Positions 1 to 5,390 of a DNA stretch of 26,057 nt are shown piece by piece; position 1 is the stretch's first letter, and each line of letters starts with the position of its first letter. The stretch is from a virus: the IMG/VR virus record IMGVR_UViG_3300026484_000274, positions 1 through 26,057 of that record. One strand, given 5' to 3'. The translations under genes and the position numbers were made by a program. The notes below the pieces were generated by a model. That model had not been told where the DNA came from and did not search any database. It was given only the letters and a program-made list of their open reading frames with translations.

Positions 1-1
1 A

Positions 2-46
2 ATTCTACTTTAAAAAATCAAACTAATTAACTTTTTAAAATAGAAT
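2..46. repeat. Long AT-rich inverted repeat at the end of the tRNA array
   Basis: Bases 2-16 and 32-46 are reverse complements over 15 positions with one mismatch, giving a long AT-only hairpin downstream (minus-strand sense) of the last tRNA. It may protect or define the 3' end of the tRNA transcript. Function is inferred only from position. Confidence 0.5.
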
Positions 47-79
47 GGAGGTTTATTTTTCATAAACTACACATCTCCA
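46..79 (-). terminator. Stem-loop after the last tRNA, possible terminator
   Basis: TGGAG (46-50) pairs with CTCCA (75-79), and inside it GTTTAT (51-56) pairs with ATAAAC (62-67). On the minus strand the stem is followed by a T-rich stretch (TTCTATTTT). It lies three bases past the 3' CCA of the tRNA at 82-156, so it could end the array transcript or serve as a processing site. Confidence 0.4.
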
Positions 80-81
80 AT

Positions 82-156
82 TGGTTGCAGTGGTTGGATT
101 TGAACCAACATATTCTTGGTTATGAGCCAAGCGAGTTGCCAGTACTCTACACTGCT
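82..156 (-). tRNA. tRNA with CAU anticodon (Met or Ile2)
   Basis: A full cloverleaf is visible: anticodon stem CTTGG/CCAAG around loop CTCATAA, D stem GAGT/ACTC, T stem GTTGG/CCAAC and encoded CCA. Positions 1 and 72 are both A, an unpaired end that recalls initiator tRNAs, but the three G-C pairs of initiator anticodon stems are absent. Sequence alone does not separate elongator Met from lysidine-modified Ile2. Confidence 0.9.
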
Positions 157-680
157 ATAAATAAAATCCGAAAGGATTTATTAAATACCCTAATTATATA
201 AAGGATATTTAATTTATCTCTGATACTTTACATATCTAATTATATTTTAAGACCTACATCTCTTCTTTCAGTCTTTTTGCCTTATCTCCATAAGGACTTT
301 TTCGAAAATACAGACGATTAAATTCTGCTTGAGTTATTTTCTACAATCTTTTGGTTTAGTTTTAATTCCTATCGACTGTTAAAGTAAGAATAAACATTAA
401 ATGAACAGACTCGTTTTTTGGTGAGTCTCTTGGTTTACCCTTTCTCTTCATTATGTTTGATTGGTGACACCTCAAGTTTTGTCTGAGGTTTCTTACTACA
501 AAATCTAATCTGTAACCATATAAGTATTGTTTTACGAATACTTTAAAAAGAAATTAATATAGTTTTCGACGCTACCCAAGTTACCACTAACTTGTTCCAA
601 ATAAATTAGTTACTTTTACTGAATATTATACAGTCGTGGTTTTCACTAATTTTATCAATTTCTTTTTAAAGTATTCTATA
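157..680 (-). ncRNA. Gene-free, stem-loop-rich region inside the tRNA array (candidate structured RNA)
   Basis: No tRNA or credible ORF fits here, yet six short perfect stems occur in about 430 bases: AAATCC/GGATTT (164-179, GAAA loop when read on plus), CCTTAT/ATAAGG (280-295), AGACTC/GAGTCT (407-428), ACCTCA/TGAGGT (469-489), AAGTATT/AATACTT (522-543) and CAAGTT/AACTTG (577-594). It lies between two tRNAs of the same orientation, so it is probably co-transcribed with them. It could be a structured non-coding RNA, decayed tRNA genes or processing stems. I found no tmRNA, RNase P or group I intron signature. Confidence 0.35.
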
Positions 681-765
681 TGGTGTAGTCTGGTGGACTC
701 GAACCACTCCCATAAGGACGAGATTTACAGTCTCGCTGCTGAATCCGATCAGCTTTCAAACTACA
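681..765 (-). tRNA. tRNA-Tyr (GUA)
   Basis: Anticodon stem CGAGA/TCTCG encloses loop CTGTAAA, anticodon GTA. The variable arm is long (TCC-ttat-GGGA), as expected for bacterial class II tRNA-Tyr. T stem GTGG/CCAC with TTCGAGT loop, acceptor TGTAGTT pairing with GACTACA (one G-U), encoded CCA. Confidence 0.95.
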
Positions 766-770
766 ATTTT

Positions 771-848
771 TGGTGTATCTGGTGAGACTTGAACTCACGA
801 CCTCCTGATTAAAAGTCAGGTATTCTAACCAAACTGAATTACAGATAC
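771..848 (-). tRNA. tRNA-Lys (UUU), copy 1
   Basis: Acceptor GTATCTG/CAGATAC pairs perfectly. Anticodon stem CCTGA/TCAGG encloses CTTTTAA, anticodon TTT. T stem GTGAG/CTCAC and encoded CCA. It ends five bases from tRNA-Tyr, so the two are likely cut from one precursor. AAA is expected to be a very common codon in this AT-rich genome. Confidence 0.96.
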
Positions 849-850
849 GA

Positions 851-925
851 TGGTACATCCACTGAGAGTCGAACTCAGATCCCGAGATTAAAAGTCTCGT
901 GCTTCACCACCAAAGCTTTAGATGC
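851..925 (-). tRNA. tRNA-Lys (UUU), copy 2
   Basis: Anticodon stem CGAGA/TCTCG encloses CTTTTAA, anticodon TTT. The acceptor GCATCTA pairs with TGGATGT using two G-U pairs. CCA is encoded. The body differs clearly from the Lys tRNA at 771-848, so this is not a recent tandem copy. The 12 bases spanning its 5' end (919-930) recur inverted at 978-989. Confidence 0.93.
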
Positions 926-1064
926 TTATAAAAATAACTTTATTCCTTTTGACGAAACAATTTGTTTAAAGTCACTCTATAAGCATCTAATTCGTCTATG
1001 CTTATAAAGGGACTATGATTTTTGAACTCTTCATAGTTTCTTCCTTTTTATTTTGAAATACTTT
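926..1064 (-). other. Spacer with two strong hairpins between tRNA genes
   Basis: No gene is visible. TATAAGCAT (978-986) pairs with ATGCTTATA (998-1006), and ACTATGA (1012-1018) pairs with TCATAGT (1031-1037). Bases 978-989 are also the exact reverse complement of 919-930 at the 5' end of the second Lys tRNA. This suggests a partial tRNA duplication or a processing hairpin in the precursor. Confidence 0.4.
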
Positions 1065-1065
1065 G

Positions 1066-1147
1066 CTCTGTAGGTTGGACTCGAACCAACATAGTCATTA
1101 CGACACAGATTAACAGTCTGCTGAGCTACCAAATACTCCACTACAGA
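1066..1147 (-). tRNA. tRNA with GUU anticodon (Asn) but a class II long variable arm
   Basis: Anticodon stem GCAGA/TCTGT encloses CTGTTAA, anticodon GTT. D stem GAGT/GCTC, T stem GTTGG/CCAAC. The variable region is 14 nt and forms its own stem (GTC-gtaat-GAC), normal for Tyr, Leu or Ser tRNAs but not for Asn. The acceptor helix extends to nine pairs (1065-1073 with 1141-1149). Unlike the other twelve tRNAs here, CCA is not encoded. Coordinates given are for a standard 7-bp acceptor plus discriminator base. Confidence 0.8.
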
Positions 1148-1171
1148 GCAAAATATTTCATTTAATTTTTA

Positions 1172-1246
1172 TGGTGACTCCAGAGAGAATTGAACTCTCG
1201 TCCTCGAGATGAAAACCCGATATTCTAACCACTAAACTATGGAGCC
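1172..1246 (-). tRNA. tRNA-Glu (UUC), copy 1
   Basis: Anticodon stem TCGGG/CTCGA (one G-U) encloses TTTTCAT, anticodon TTC. Acceptor GGCTCCA/TGGAGTC, T stem GAGAG/CTCTC, encoded CCA. Promoter copy 1263-1295 lies just upstream. Confidence 0.95.
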
Positions 1247-1262
1247 ATTTTTTAACTTTTAT

Positions 1263-1295
1263 ATTATAGCTAATTAAAGCTTAAAGTCTTATTAA
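1263..1295 (-). promoter_or_regulatory. Periodic promoter for tRNA-Glu copy 1
   Basis: Minus strand: TTAATA, 5 bases, TTAAGC, 10 bases ending TTAGC, then TATAAT at 1263-1268. A start near 1256 would sit about ten bases before the mature tRNA-Glu 5' end at 1246. Nearly identical to the copies at 1411, 1561, 1868 and 2025. Confidence 0.7.
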
Positions 1296-1327
1296 ATTCC
1301 TTATAAAATTTAAAGAATTTATATTTT

Positions 1328-1402
1328 TGGTACTCGGTAGGGGAATTGAACCCCTCTTACCAAATTGAAAGTATGGTGACCTAACCGATAGTCGAACCGA
1401 GC
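1328..1402 (-). tRNA. tRNA-Glu (UUC), copy 2, with a mismatched anticodon stem
   Basis: Acceptor GCTCGGT/ACCGAGT, T stem AGGGG/CCCCT and encoded CCA are sound. Loop CTTTCAA gives anticodon TTC. The anticodon stem CCATA/TTTGG has a U-U mismatch in the middle and the variable loop is only four bases. It may be decaying, or it may be a variant isoacceptor. Confidence 0.85.
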
Positions 1403-1410
1403 ATTTTTAT

Positions 1411-1443
1411 ATTATAGCTAATTAAAGCTTAAAGTCTTATTAA
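1411..1443 (-). promoter_or_regulatory. Periodic promoter for tRNA-Glu copy 2
   Basis: Same layout as the 1263-1295 copy: TTAATA, 5 bases, TTAAGC, 10 bases, TATAAT at 1411-1416. It starts about nine bases upstream of the tRNA at 1328-1402. Confidence 0.7.
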
Positions 1444-1469
1444 ATTCATTATAGAATTTATAATTTTTA

Positions 1470-1544
1470 TGGCGATCCCGGAGAGAATTGAACTCTCGTA
1501 ACCAACGTGACAGGCTGGTGTAATAACCACTATACGACGAGACC
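1470..1544 (-). tRNA. tRNA-Asp (GUC)
   Basis: Anticodon stem CCAGC/GTTGG (one G-U) encloses CTGTCAC, anticodon GTC. Acceptor GGTCTCG/CGGGATC with two wobble pairs, discriminator G as usual for Asp, T stem GAGAG/CTCTC and encoded CCA. Confidence 0.95.
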
Positions 1545-1560
1545 ATTTTTTAACTTTTAT

Positions 1561-1593
1561 ATTATAGCTAATTAAAGCTTAAAGTCTTATTAA
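1561..1593 (-). promoter_or_regulatory. Periodic promoter for tRNA-Asp
   Basis: TTAATA, 5 bases, TTAAGC, 10 bases, TATAAT at 1561-1566. The whole spacer, including the following AT tract, is a near-exact copy of the spacer at 1411-1470. Confidence 0.7.
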
Positions 1594-1619
1594 ATTCATT
1601 ATAGAATTTACAATTTTTA

Positions 1620-1695
1620 TGGAGCCCAATAGAGGAATTGAACCTCTATCACCAGAGTACAAAACTGGCATAATAATCCATTATACTAATTGGGC
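1620..1695 (-). tRNA. tRNA-Thr (UGU)
   Basis: Acceptor GCCCAAT/ATTGGGC is perfect. Loop TTTGTAC gives anticodon TGT. The last anticodon-stem pair is a U-U mismatch. T stem AGAGG/CCTCT, discriminator T and encoded CCA. Confidence 0.93.
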
Positions 1696-1700
1696 ATTAT

Positions 1701-1778
1701 TGGTGGGTAAAGCTGGACTCGAACCAACGACCATCCCGTTATGAGCGGGAGACTCTAACCAAACTGAGTTATTCACCC
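1701..1778 (-). tRNA. tRNA-Met (CAU), elongator type
   Basis: Anticodon stem TCCCG/CGGGA encloses CTCATAA, anticodon CAT. Acceptor GGGTGAA/TTTACCC is fully paired with G1-C72, so this is not an initiator. T stem GTTGG/CCAGC, encoded CCA. Elongator Met is likeliest; Ile2 is not excluded. Confidence 0.92.
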
Positions 1779-1852
1779 TGGATGCATCGGCTGGGATCGA
1801 ACCAGCATTCTCAACTTCAAAGGCTGATGTCCTACCATTAGACGACGATGCA
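1779..1852 (-). tRNA. tRNA-Gln (UUG)
   Basis: Acceptor TGCATCG/CGATGCA is perfect. Anticodon stem TCAGC/GTTGA encloses CTTTGAA, anticodon TTG. T stem GCTGG/CCAGC and encoded CCA. It abuts the CAU tRNA at 1701-1778 with no gap, so one precursor is likely. Confidence 0.95.
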
Positions 1853-1867
1853 ATATTTCTTCTTTAT

Positions 1868-1900
1868 ATTATAACTAATTAAAGCTTAAAGTCTTATTAA
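1868..1900 (-). promoter_or_regulatory. Periodic promoter for tRNA-Gln, Met and Thr
   Basis: TTAATA, 5 bases, TTAAGC, 10 bases ending TTAGT, TATAAT at 1868-1873. No further copy lies between the Gln, Met and Thr tRNAs, so this one probably serves all three. Confidence 0.7.
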
Positions 1901-1931
1901 ATTTCTCATAATATTTAAAGAATTTTTAAAA

Positions 1932-2007
1932 TGGTGGTCACAACTGGAGTTGAACCAGTGACACCCAGATTTTCAGTCTGATGCTCTACCAACTGAGCTA
2001 TGTGACC
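1932..2007 (-). tRNA. tRNA-Phe (GAA)
   Basis: Acceptor GGTCACA/TGTGACC is perfect. Loop CTGAAAA gives anticodon GAA. T stem ACTGG/CCAGT, D loop with GGTAG, discriminator A and encoded CCA. Confidence 0.96.
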
Positions 2008-2024
2008 ATTTTTTTAACTTTTAT

Positions 2025-2057
2025 ATTATAACTAATTAAAGCTTAAAGTCTTATTAA
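2025..2057 (-). promoter_or_regulatory. Periodic promoter for tRNA-Phe
   Basis: TTAATA, 5 bases, TTAAGC, 10 bases, TATAAT at 2025-2030. Predicted start is about ten bases before the mature tRNA-Phe 5' end. Confidence 0.7.
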
Positions 2058-2063
2058 ATTTAT

Positions 2064-2139
2064 TGGTGGAGTATATTGGTCTCGAACCAATCACCTCTTG
2101 GCTGCAAACCAAGTGCTCTCCCCGATGAGCTAATACCCC
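2064..2139 (-). tRNA. tRNA-Ala (UGC)
   Basis: Acceptor GGGGTAT/ATACTCC has one G-U pair. Anticodon stem CTTGG/CCAAG encloses TTTGCAG, anticodon TGC. T stem ATTGG/CCAAT and encoded CCA. It is the first tRNA of the array in transcription order. Confidence 0.95.
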
Positions 2140-2160
2140 ATTTATATTTTAAACTTTTTT

Positions 2161-2193
2161 ATTATAACTAAAATATACTTAAATCTTGCTTAA
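2161..2193 (-). promoter_or_regulatory. Periodic promoter at the head of the tRNA array
   Basis: TTAAGC, 5 bases, TTAAGT, 10 bases ending TTAGT, TATAAT at 2161-2166. Its upstream half-site overlaps the stop codon of the small membrane protein gene at 2190-2411. Confidence 0.7.
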
Positions 2194-2411
2194 TAAAATC
2201 TAATTAAACCTATTAAATTAATAATAGAAAAAATTATATTCATAACTAATAACTGATTATTTCTATTTCTATATGCATAAATTGCCCATAAAATAGAACT
2301 TGTTACAAAAAGTAAATATGCAATAAAAAACATATTTAGATTTAAAGCCATCAAAAGAGCGGCAGCAACACCAGTAACAGTAGCAATATTTGTAATTAAA
2401 CTATCATTCAT
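2190..2411 (-). CDS. Small two-helix membrane protein
   Basis: A 73-residue protein that is almost entirely hydrophobic. Residues about 10-45 form one or two membrane segments and residues 52-71 form another, separated by a basic loop (YAYRNRNN). The pattern of W/Y, then N, then IN.IG near the C terminus resembles small SemiSWEET or PnuC-like half transporters, but this is a weak visual impression and I do not assign transport. It has its own promoter (2434-2465) and AAAGGAT as ribosome-binding site. The NAD salvage genes elsewhere in the window make a vitamin-uptake role tempting but unsupported. Confidence 0.65.
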   Translation of the reverse strand: MNDSLITNIATVTGVAAALLMALNLNMFFIAYLLFVTSSILWAIYAYRNRNNQLLVMNIIFSIINLIGLIRFY

Positions 2412-2433
2412 ATTATATCCTTTAGTTGAATAT

Positions 2434-2465
2434 ATTATACCTGAATAGTCTTAAAATAAAATTAA
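2434..2465 (-). promoter_or_regulatory. Periodic promoter for the 73-residue membrane protein
   Basis: TTAATT, 5 bases, TTAAGA, 9 bases ending CAGG, TATAAT at 2434-2439. The spacer is one base shorter than in the other copies. The upstream half-site overlaps the base of the hairpin at 2462-2527. Confidence 0.5.
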
Positions 2466-2548
2466 GTGGATTGTTTTTGTTGTAGAAATTATATAATTTC
2501 TTGAAGTTGTAAACTTTAGCCACTTAATAGTGACCAAAGATCACTATT
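2462..2548 (-). terminator. Three-part stem-loop structure, probable terminator or structured RNA
   Basis: TTAAGTGG (2462-2469) pairs with CCACTTAA (2520-2527) and encloses an 18-base perfect palindrome at 2484-2501. Beside it AATAGTGA (2526-2533) pairs with TCACTATT (2541-2548). On the minus strand the outer stem is followed by a T-rich run, so it can end the transcript of the 41-residue ORF just before the next promoter. The two outer stems share bases 2526-2527, so the two folds may compete. Confidence 0.5.
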
Positions 2549-2673
2549 TATTTTTGAGAGAAGAAAGGATATGAAATTTCTTGAGCCAGAGCACTATCTA
2601 TAAATCTAGACGTATTTTCTGTTGGTTTATTTTCAATATTACTTAAAATAATTGTTTGTAAACTCAATTTCAT
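2548..2673 (-). CDS. Small ORF, 41 residues, unknown
   Basis: ATG at 2671-2673 follows a strong ribosome-binding site (GGAAAGGAAAACT before the ATG), and the frame stays open for 41 codons to TAA at 2548-2550. The product starts MKLSLQTIILSN and ends SYPFFSQK. There is no recognisable family. The N-terminal dozen residues are hydrophobic and the rest polar. It is flanked by a palindrome upstream and the stem-loop structure downstream, so it forms its own small unit. The good ribosome-binding site is the main reason to believe it. Confidence 0.5.
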   Translation of the reverse strand: MKLSLQTIILSNIENKPTENTSRFIDSALAQEISYPFFSQK

Positions 2674-2746
2674 AGTTTTCCTTTCCTTTAGTTTTTATAT
2701 TTAGATATAGTTATTTATAGTCAATATTTCTAAAAATTGACTTTTT

Positions 2747-2772
2747 AGAAAGAAATTTTAAAATTTCTTTCT
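2747..2772. other. 26-base perfect palindrome after the 142-residue gene
   Basis: Bases 2747-2759 and 2760-2772 are perfect reverse complements (arms AGAAAGAAATTTT). It starts four bases past the stop codon of the gene at 2776-3204. The T run follows on the plus strand only, so it is not a textbook terminator for the minus transcripts. It may act in RNA stability or as a protein-binding site. Confidence 0.45.
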
Positions 2773-2775
2773 TTT

Positions 2776-3204
2776 TTAGTTCAAAACTCTCAAATAATTA
2801 AAATATTGAGGTTTTGACCATTGTGCATCCTCAAGATCTGGATCATCATCGATATTTTCTAAATATCTCATATAACCTTTTTCTGTATTTAAAATACAAA
2901 GTAGTGTCATTCCACCAGCTATTGTAGTTGTTGAAGCATATCTACAAAGGATTTCATTTTTATTTGGATTACCATCTAAAAATTCTTTCCCTTTTGCTTC
3001 TTCATTCTTGAATAGATTTGTAAAAATATATGTTGAGTCTTTTTTAGTTTTAAAGAATTTTTCTAAAAGACCAATTCCTATAATAGACAGTCCAATTTTA
3101 TTAATATAATTATCCATTCCCTCAAGATCCCATTTATCCTTAGAACTATCTCTAAAGATTTTTGGTTTGCTTTCTCTTACTGAGATAAGTGCTTCTTTAA
3201 TCAT
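2776..3204 (-). CDS. Hypothetical protein, 142 residues
   Basis: I recognise no family. The protein has a basic N terminus, a short hydrophobic stretch at residues 36-47 (IGLSIIGIGLLE) too short and broken to be a sure membrane helix, and an acidic patch near the C terminus (ENIDDDPDLEDA). It lies eight bases downstream of the 101-residue gene at 3213-3518, and both should be read from the promoter at 3541-3573. Confidence 0.7.
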   Translation of the reverse strand: MIKEALISVRESKPKIFRDSSKDKWDLEGMDNYINKIGLSIIGIGLLEKFFKTKKDSTYIFTNLFKNEEAKGKEFLDGNPNKNEILCRYASTTTIAGGMTLLCILNTEKGYMRYLENIDDDPDLEDAQWSKPQYFNYLRVLN

Positions 3205-3212
3205 ATTTCTTC

Positions 3213-3518
3213 CTAATTCTCTAAAAGAGAAGCTATTGATTGATAAAGATCCCCATCATTTTCAATAATATTAATAAATGAATCTACTAATGTCATTTCA
3301 GTTGGGTTGCCATCTTCTTTAATTTTAGCTTTTACTTTACTTATAGCTTTATTTATTTCTTTAGTTAAAATACCATCTTCTTTTGCTTCTTGTTTGATAA
3401 CTTTTATATCTTCTTTAAGACCCTTTATTTCATTTTCAATATAAAGTATTCTTTTAATATACTCTTTTGATTTTTCAACATCGTTGTCTACATTTAGAAA
3501 ATTTAAATCTTCTGTCAT
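3213..3518 (-). CDS. Small coiled-coil protein resembling T4 DsbA / GapR-type DNA-binding proteins
   Basis: 101 residues. Residues 15-70 are a charged heptad-like helix with a pattern (I..I...IK.LKEDIK.IK.EAKEDG then an EI.K.I...K...K helix) like T4 DsbA and the GapR/DUF2312 family, whose members bind double-stranded AT-rich DNA. In T4, DsbA binds near late promoters. An acidic, amphipathic C-terminal third follows. A neighbouring HU-like gene would fit a DNA-architecture role. The match is by pattern only; a generic coiled-coil protein is the alternative. Confidence 0.55.
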   Translation of the reverse strand: MTEDLNFLNVDNDVEKSKEYIKRILYIENEIKGLKEDIKVIKQEAKEDGILTKEINKAISKVKAKIKEDGNPTEMTLVDSFINIIENDGDLYQSIASLLEN

Positions 3519-3540
3519 TTTTATTCCTTTATTTTTATAT

Positions 3541-3573
3541 ATTTTACTATAAAAGACCTTAATATCTTATTAA
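3541..3573 (-). promoter_or_regulatory. Periodic promoter, weaker copy
   Basis: TTAATA, 5 bases, TTAAGG, 12 bases, with TAAAAT (3541-3546) in place of TATAAT. It overlaps the stop codon of the gene at 3570-4034 and stands about 23 bases upstream of the gene starting at 3518. Confidence 0.5.
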
Positions 3574-4034
3574 ACTAATTTTTCTACAAATTTTCCAAGT
3601 TCGGTTTTTAAATCTGCTGTTGTTTTATAATCGTAATAAACAAATTTCGAAATTTTTATCGGCTTTCTAGTTTTATGGTCTAGTATTGTAATAGAAAAAT
3701 TTAAGTTAAAAACAATTCTTTTTCTCTTTTCATCAATATTAATAGAAGTGATGAAGTTTTTATTAACAATCTCACCTAAATTTTTTATATCTTCTGAAAT
3801 TAAAAAATTATCTTTAACAAATTGAATTTTCTTAATACTCTCAAATTCTCTTAGAGTTTCTTCAGGACTATCAAATGTTTGATATGTGTAATCCGGAGTT
3901 TCTCTTTCCATAATGTTAATAGAATTAATAAAATTATAGATTATTTTACATCTCTCAGTATCAACTAAAATAGTTGATACATTTTTAAGATTTATAATCT
4001 TTTCAGTAGGTGTTGAAAGATAAAGACATTCCAT
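3570..4034 (-). CDS. Hypothetical protein with an internal duplication, 154 residues
   Basis: No family recognised. Two halves share one layout. Residues about 20-68 run from a strand VDTERCKIIYNFINSINI through a Y..Y segment to a helix ETLREFESI. Residues about 98-152 repeat it as IDEKRKRIVFNLNFSITI, KFVYYDYKT and DLKTELGKFVEKL. This suggests a duplicated beta-alpha domain, each half with a strand hairpin and one helix. It sits between the HU-like gene and the DsbA-like gene with short gaps, so it is probably part of that operon. Confidence 0.7.
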   Translation of the reverse strand: MECLYLSTPTEKIINLKNVSTILVDTERCKIIYNFINSINIMERETPDYTYQTFDSPEETLREFESIKKIQFVKDNFLISEDIKNLGEIVNKNFITSINIDEKRKRIVFNLNFSITILDHKTRKPIKISKFVYYDYKTTADLKTELGKFVEKLV

Positions 4035-4042
4035 AACTCTTC

Positions 4043-4342
4043 CTAAAGCTTTTCAGCTATTTTTGAATCCTGAACGATTGCTAAAACTGTTTTATCTTCA
4101 GTTTTAAATTTATCACCCTTTCTTGGACCAAAGTTTAGAGTTCCCTCTCTACCTTTTTGAACTTTAGTTTTAACTTTACCAACTTTTGGTATTGCTACTG
4201 AACCACCTGCAACTAATTCTGCTTCCATTTTTTCACTAATGTTCATAAGAACTTTTTCTGCAGCCGTTGCTGTTACTTTTACTTCAGGGAATGCTGCCGC
4301 AATTTCCTCTTGTACTACTTTAATTAAATCTTGTTTTGTCAT
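4043..4342 (-). CDS. HU/IHF-family DNA-binding protein
   Basis: 99 residues, the usual HU size. It opens TKQDLIKVV as HU proteins do, has the two N-terminal helices to about residue 45, then the G.V.I...G beta arm and GREGTLNFGPRKGDKF, which corresponds to the GR.G.NP.TG region of the DNA-gripping arm. The Pro of the NP motif is not in its usual place, so arm intercalation may differ. A phage-encoded HU would bend DNA for replication, transcription or packaging. Ribosome-binding site AAAGGAGTC precedes the ATG. It lies downstream of the primase gene. Confidence 0.85.
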   Translation of the reverse strand: MTKQDLIKVVQEEIAAAFPEVKVTATAAEKVLMNISEKMEAELVAGGSVAIPKVGKVKTKVQKGREGTLNFGPRKGDKFKTEDKTVLAIVQDSKIAEKL

Positions 4343-4396
4343 TTTTGACTCCTTTTAGTTTTTGTTTTTATAATTTTATTTATAAATGAATATTTG

Positions 4397-5380
4397 CTAT
4401 ATACTCAACTTTATGGAAGCCTTTAATCCTGTTTCAACATTTCCTACTATAATTTTTTTAATTTCTTCTTTTGTTTTATACTTTAATAATTCATTAAAAT
4501 CTTTAACTTTTATATCTACTGGCCAAATTACCACATATTTATTTTCTTTAACTAATTTTAGACATTTTTCTTTTGATGTCCTATCTAAAAACTGATTATC
4601 TAAGCTATAAATGGGATGTTTAAGCCCCTCTGCAAGCTTAGGACTAAAATCTGAACCTAAAGCTGATGTAATATTTTTAAGAGGAAGACCAGAAGAGAGG
4701 GCATCAAAAACACTCTCAAAAATAAAAACTGGTCCATCCTTATCTAAGTTATAATAATTCCAAGCTTTAAACCCCATATTTGCATCAGGAATAAATGTTG
4801 AAAAAAGTTTCGTATCTAATCTTCTTGCTTGAAATCCATAGATTTTCCCCTTAAAAGTTAAAGGAGTAATTATACTATTTTTTATCGGCAAATACTTATT
4901 TTCTAAAAATACATCCTCATCACAATAATAGAAGAGTTCTTCAAATTCTTCTAATTTTCGTGTTTTTAGATAATCTCTAACTTCTTTCGTATATTTCCTA
5001 AAAGGCAATTCTTCTACATTTAAAAAGACTGTTGGTTCTTTTGTAATATCTTCATTTGTTCTTATAATTTTTTCTTTAGGTTTTAGTTCATCTAATTTAT
5101 CTTTGAATTTTTCTCTTTTATACTGTGTTAAAAGAGTTTCATCAACCATATATAGATAATTTTCAATATTACAATGTATTCCACAGTTATAGCAATGTAT
5201 CATAGCTTTATCAAATGAGTCCTTAATATAAAGATGACATCTTTGCTTTCTATCCCACGAATTCCCTTCTTTACAAATCGGACAACAAATGGCTATATCA
5301 GTTTGACCGATTTTAGGACTTTTTGTTGCAGTGTTTGTCATTAAAAAGTATCGTTCATCTATATAGTCAAGTGTTTTCAT
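4397..5380 (-). CDS. DNA primase, T4 gp61-like
   Basis: 327 residues, close to T4 gp61 (342). The N-terminal zinc ribbon is visible as CPIC at 33-36 and CYNC at 63-66. The toprim catalytic domain follows: GPVFIFESVFDAL with the essential Glu at 222, then SLDNQ (Asp261) and KVKDFNELLKY near 291-301. gp61 makes the pentaribonucleotide primers for lagging-strand synthesis and works with the gp41 helicase, which is not in this window. Its start lies 11 bases past the RNase H stop codon, with GGGAATAGGAT as ribosome-binding site. Confidence 0.9.
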   Translation of the reverse strand: MKTLDYIDERYFLMTNTATKSPKIGQTDIAICCPICKEGNSWDRKQRCHLYIKDSFDKAMIHCYNCGIHCNIENYLYMVDETLLTQYKREKFKDKLDELKPKEKIIRTNEDITKEPTVFLNVEELPFRKYTKEVRDYLKTRKLEEFEELFYYCDEDVFLENKYLPIKNSIITPLTFKGKIYGFQARRLDTKLFSTFIPDANMGFKAWNYYNLDKDGPVFIFESVFDALSSGLPLKNITSALGSDFSPKLAEGLKHPIYSLDNQFLDRTSKEKCLKLVKENKYVVIWPVDIKVKDFNELLKYKTKEEIKKIIVGNVETGLKASIKLSI

Positions 5381-5390
5381 ATCCTATTCC

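Noticed and set aside
550-600. TTTCGACG-like string suggesting tmRNA
   Set aside because: It is on the plus strand, and no tRNA-like 3' end or tag reading frame follows at a fitting distance.
157-680. Group I intron or decayed tRNA
   Set aside because: I saw no conserved P/Q/R/S core elements or T-loop/anticodon arm pairs; left as unassigned structured region.
676-858. 60-residue minus ORF over Tyr and Lys tRNAs
   Set aside because: It lies across two clear tRNA genes and has no supporting start signal.
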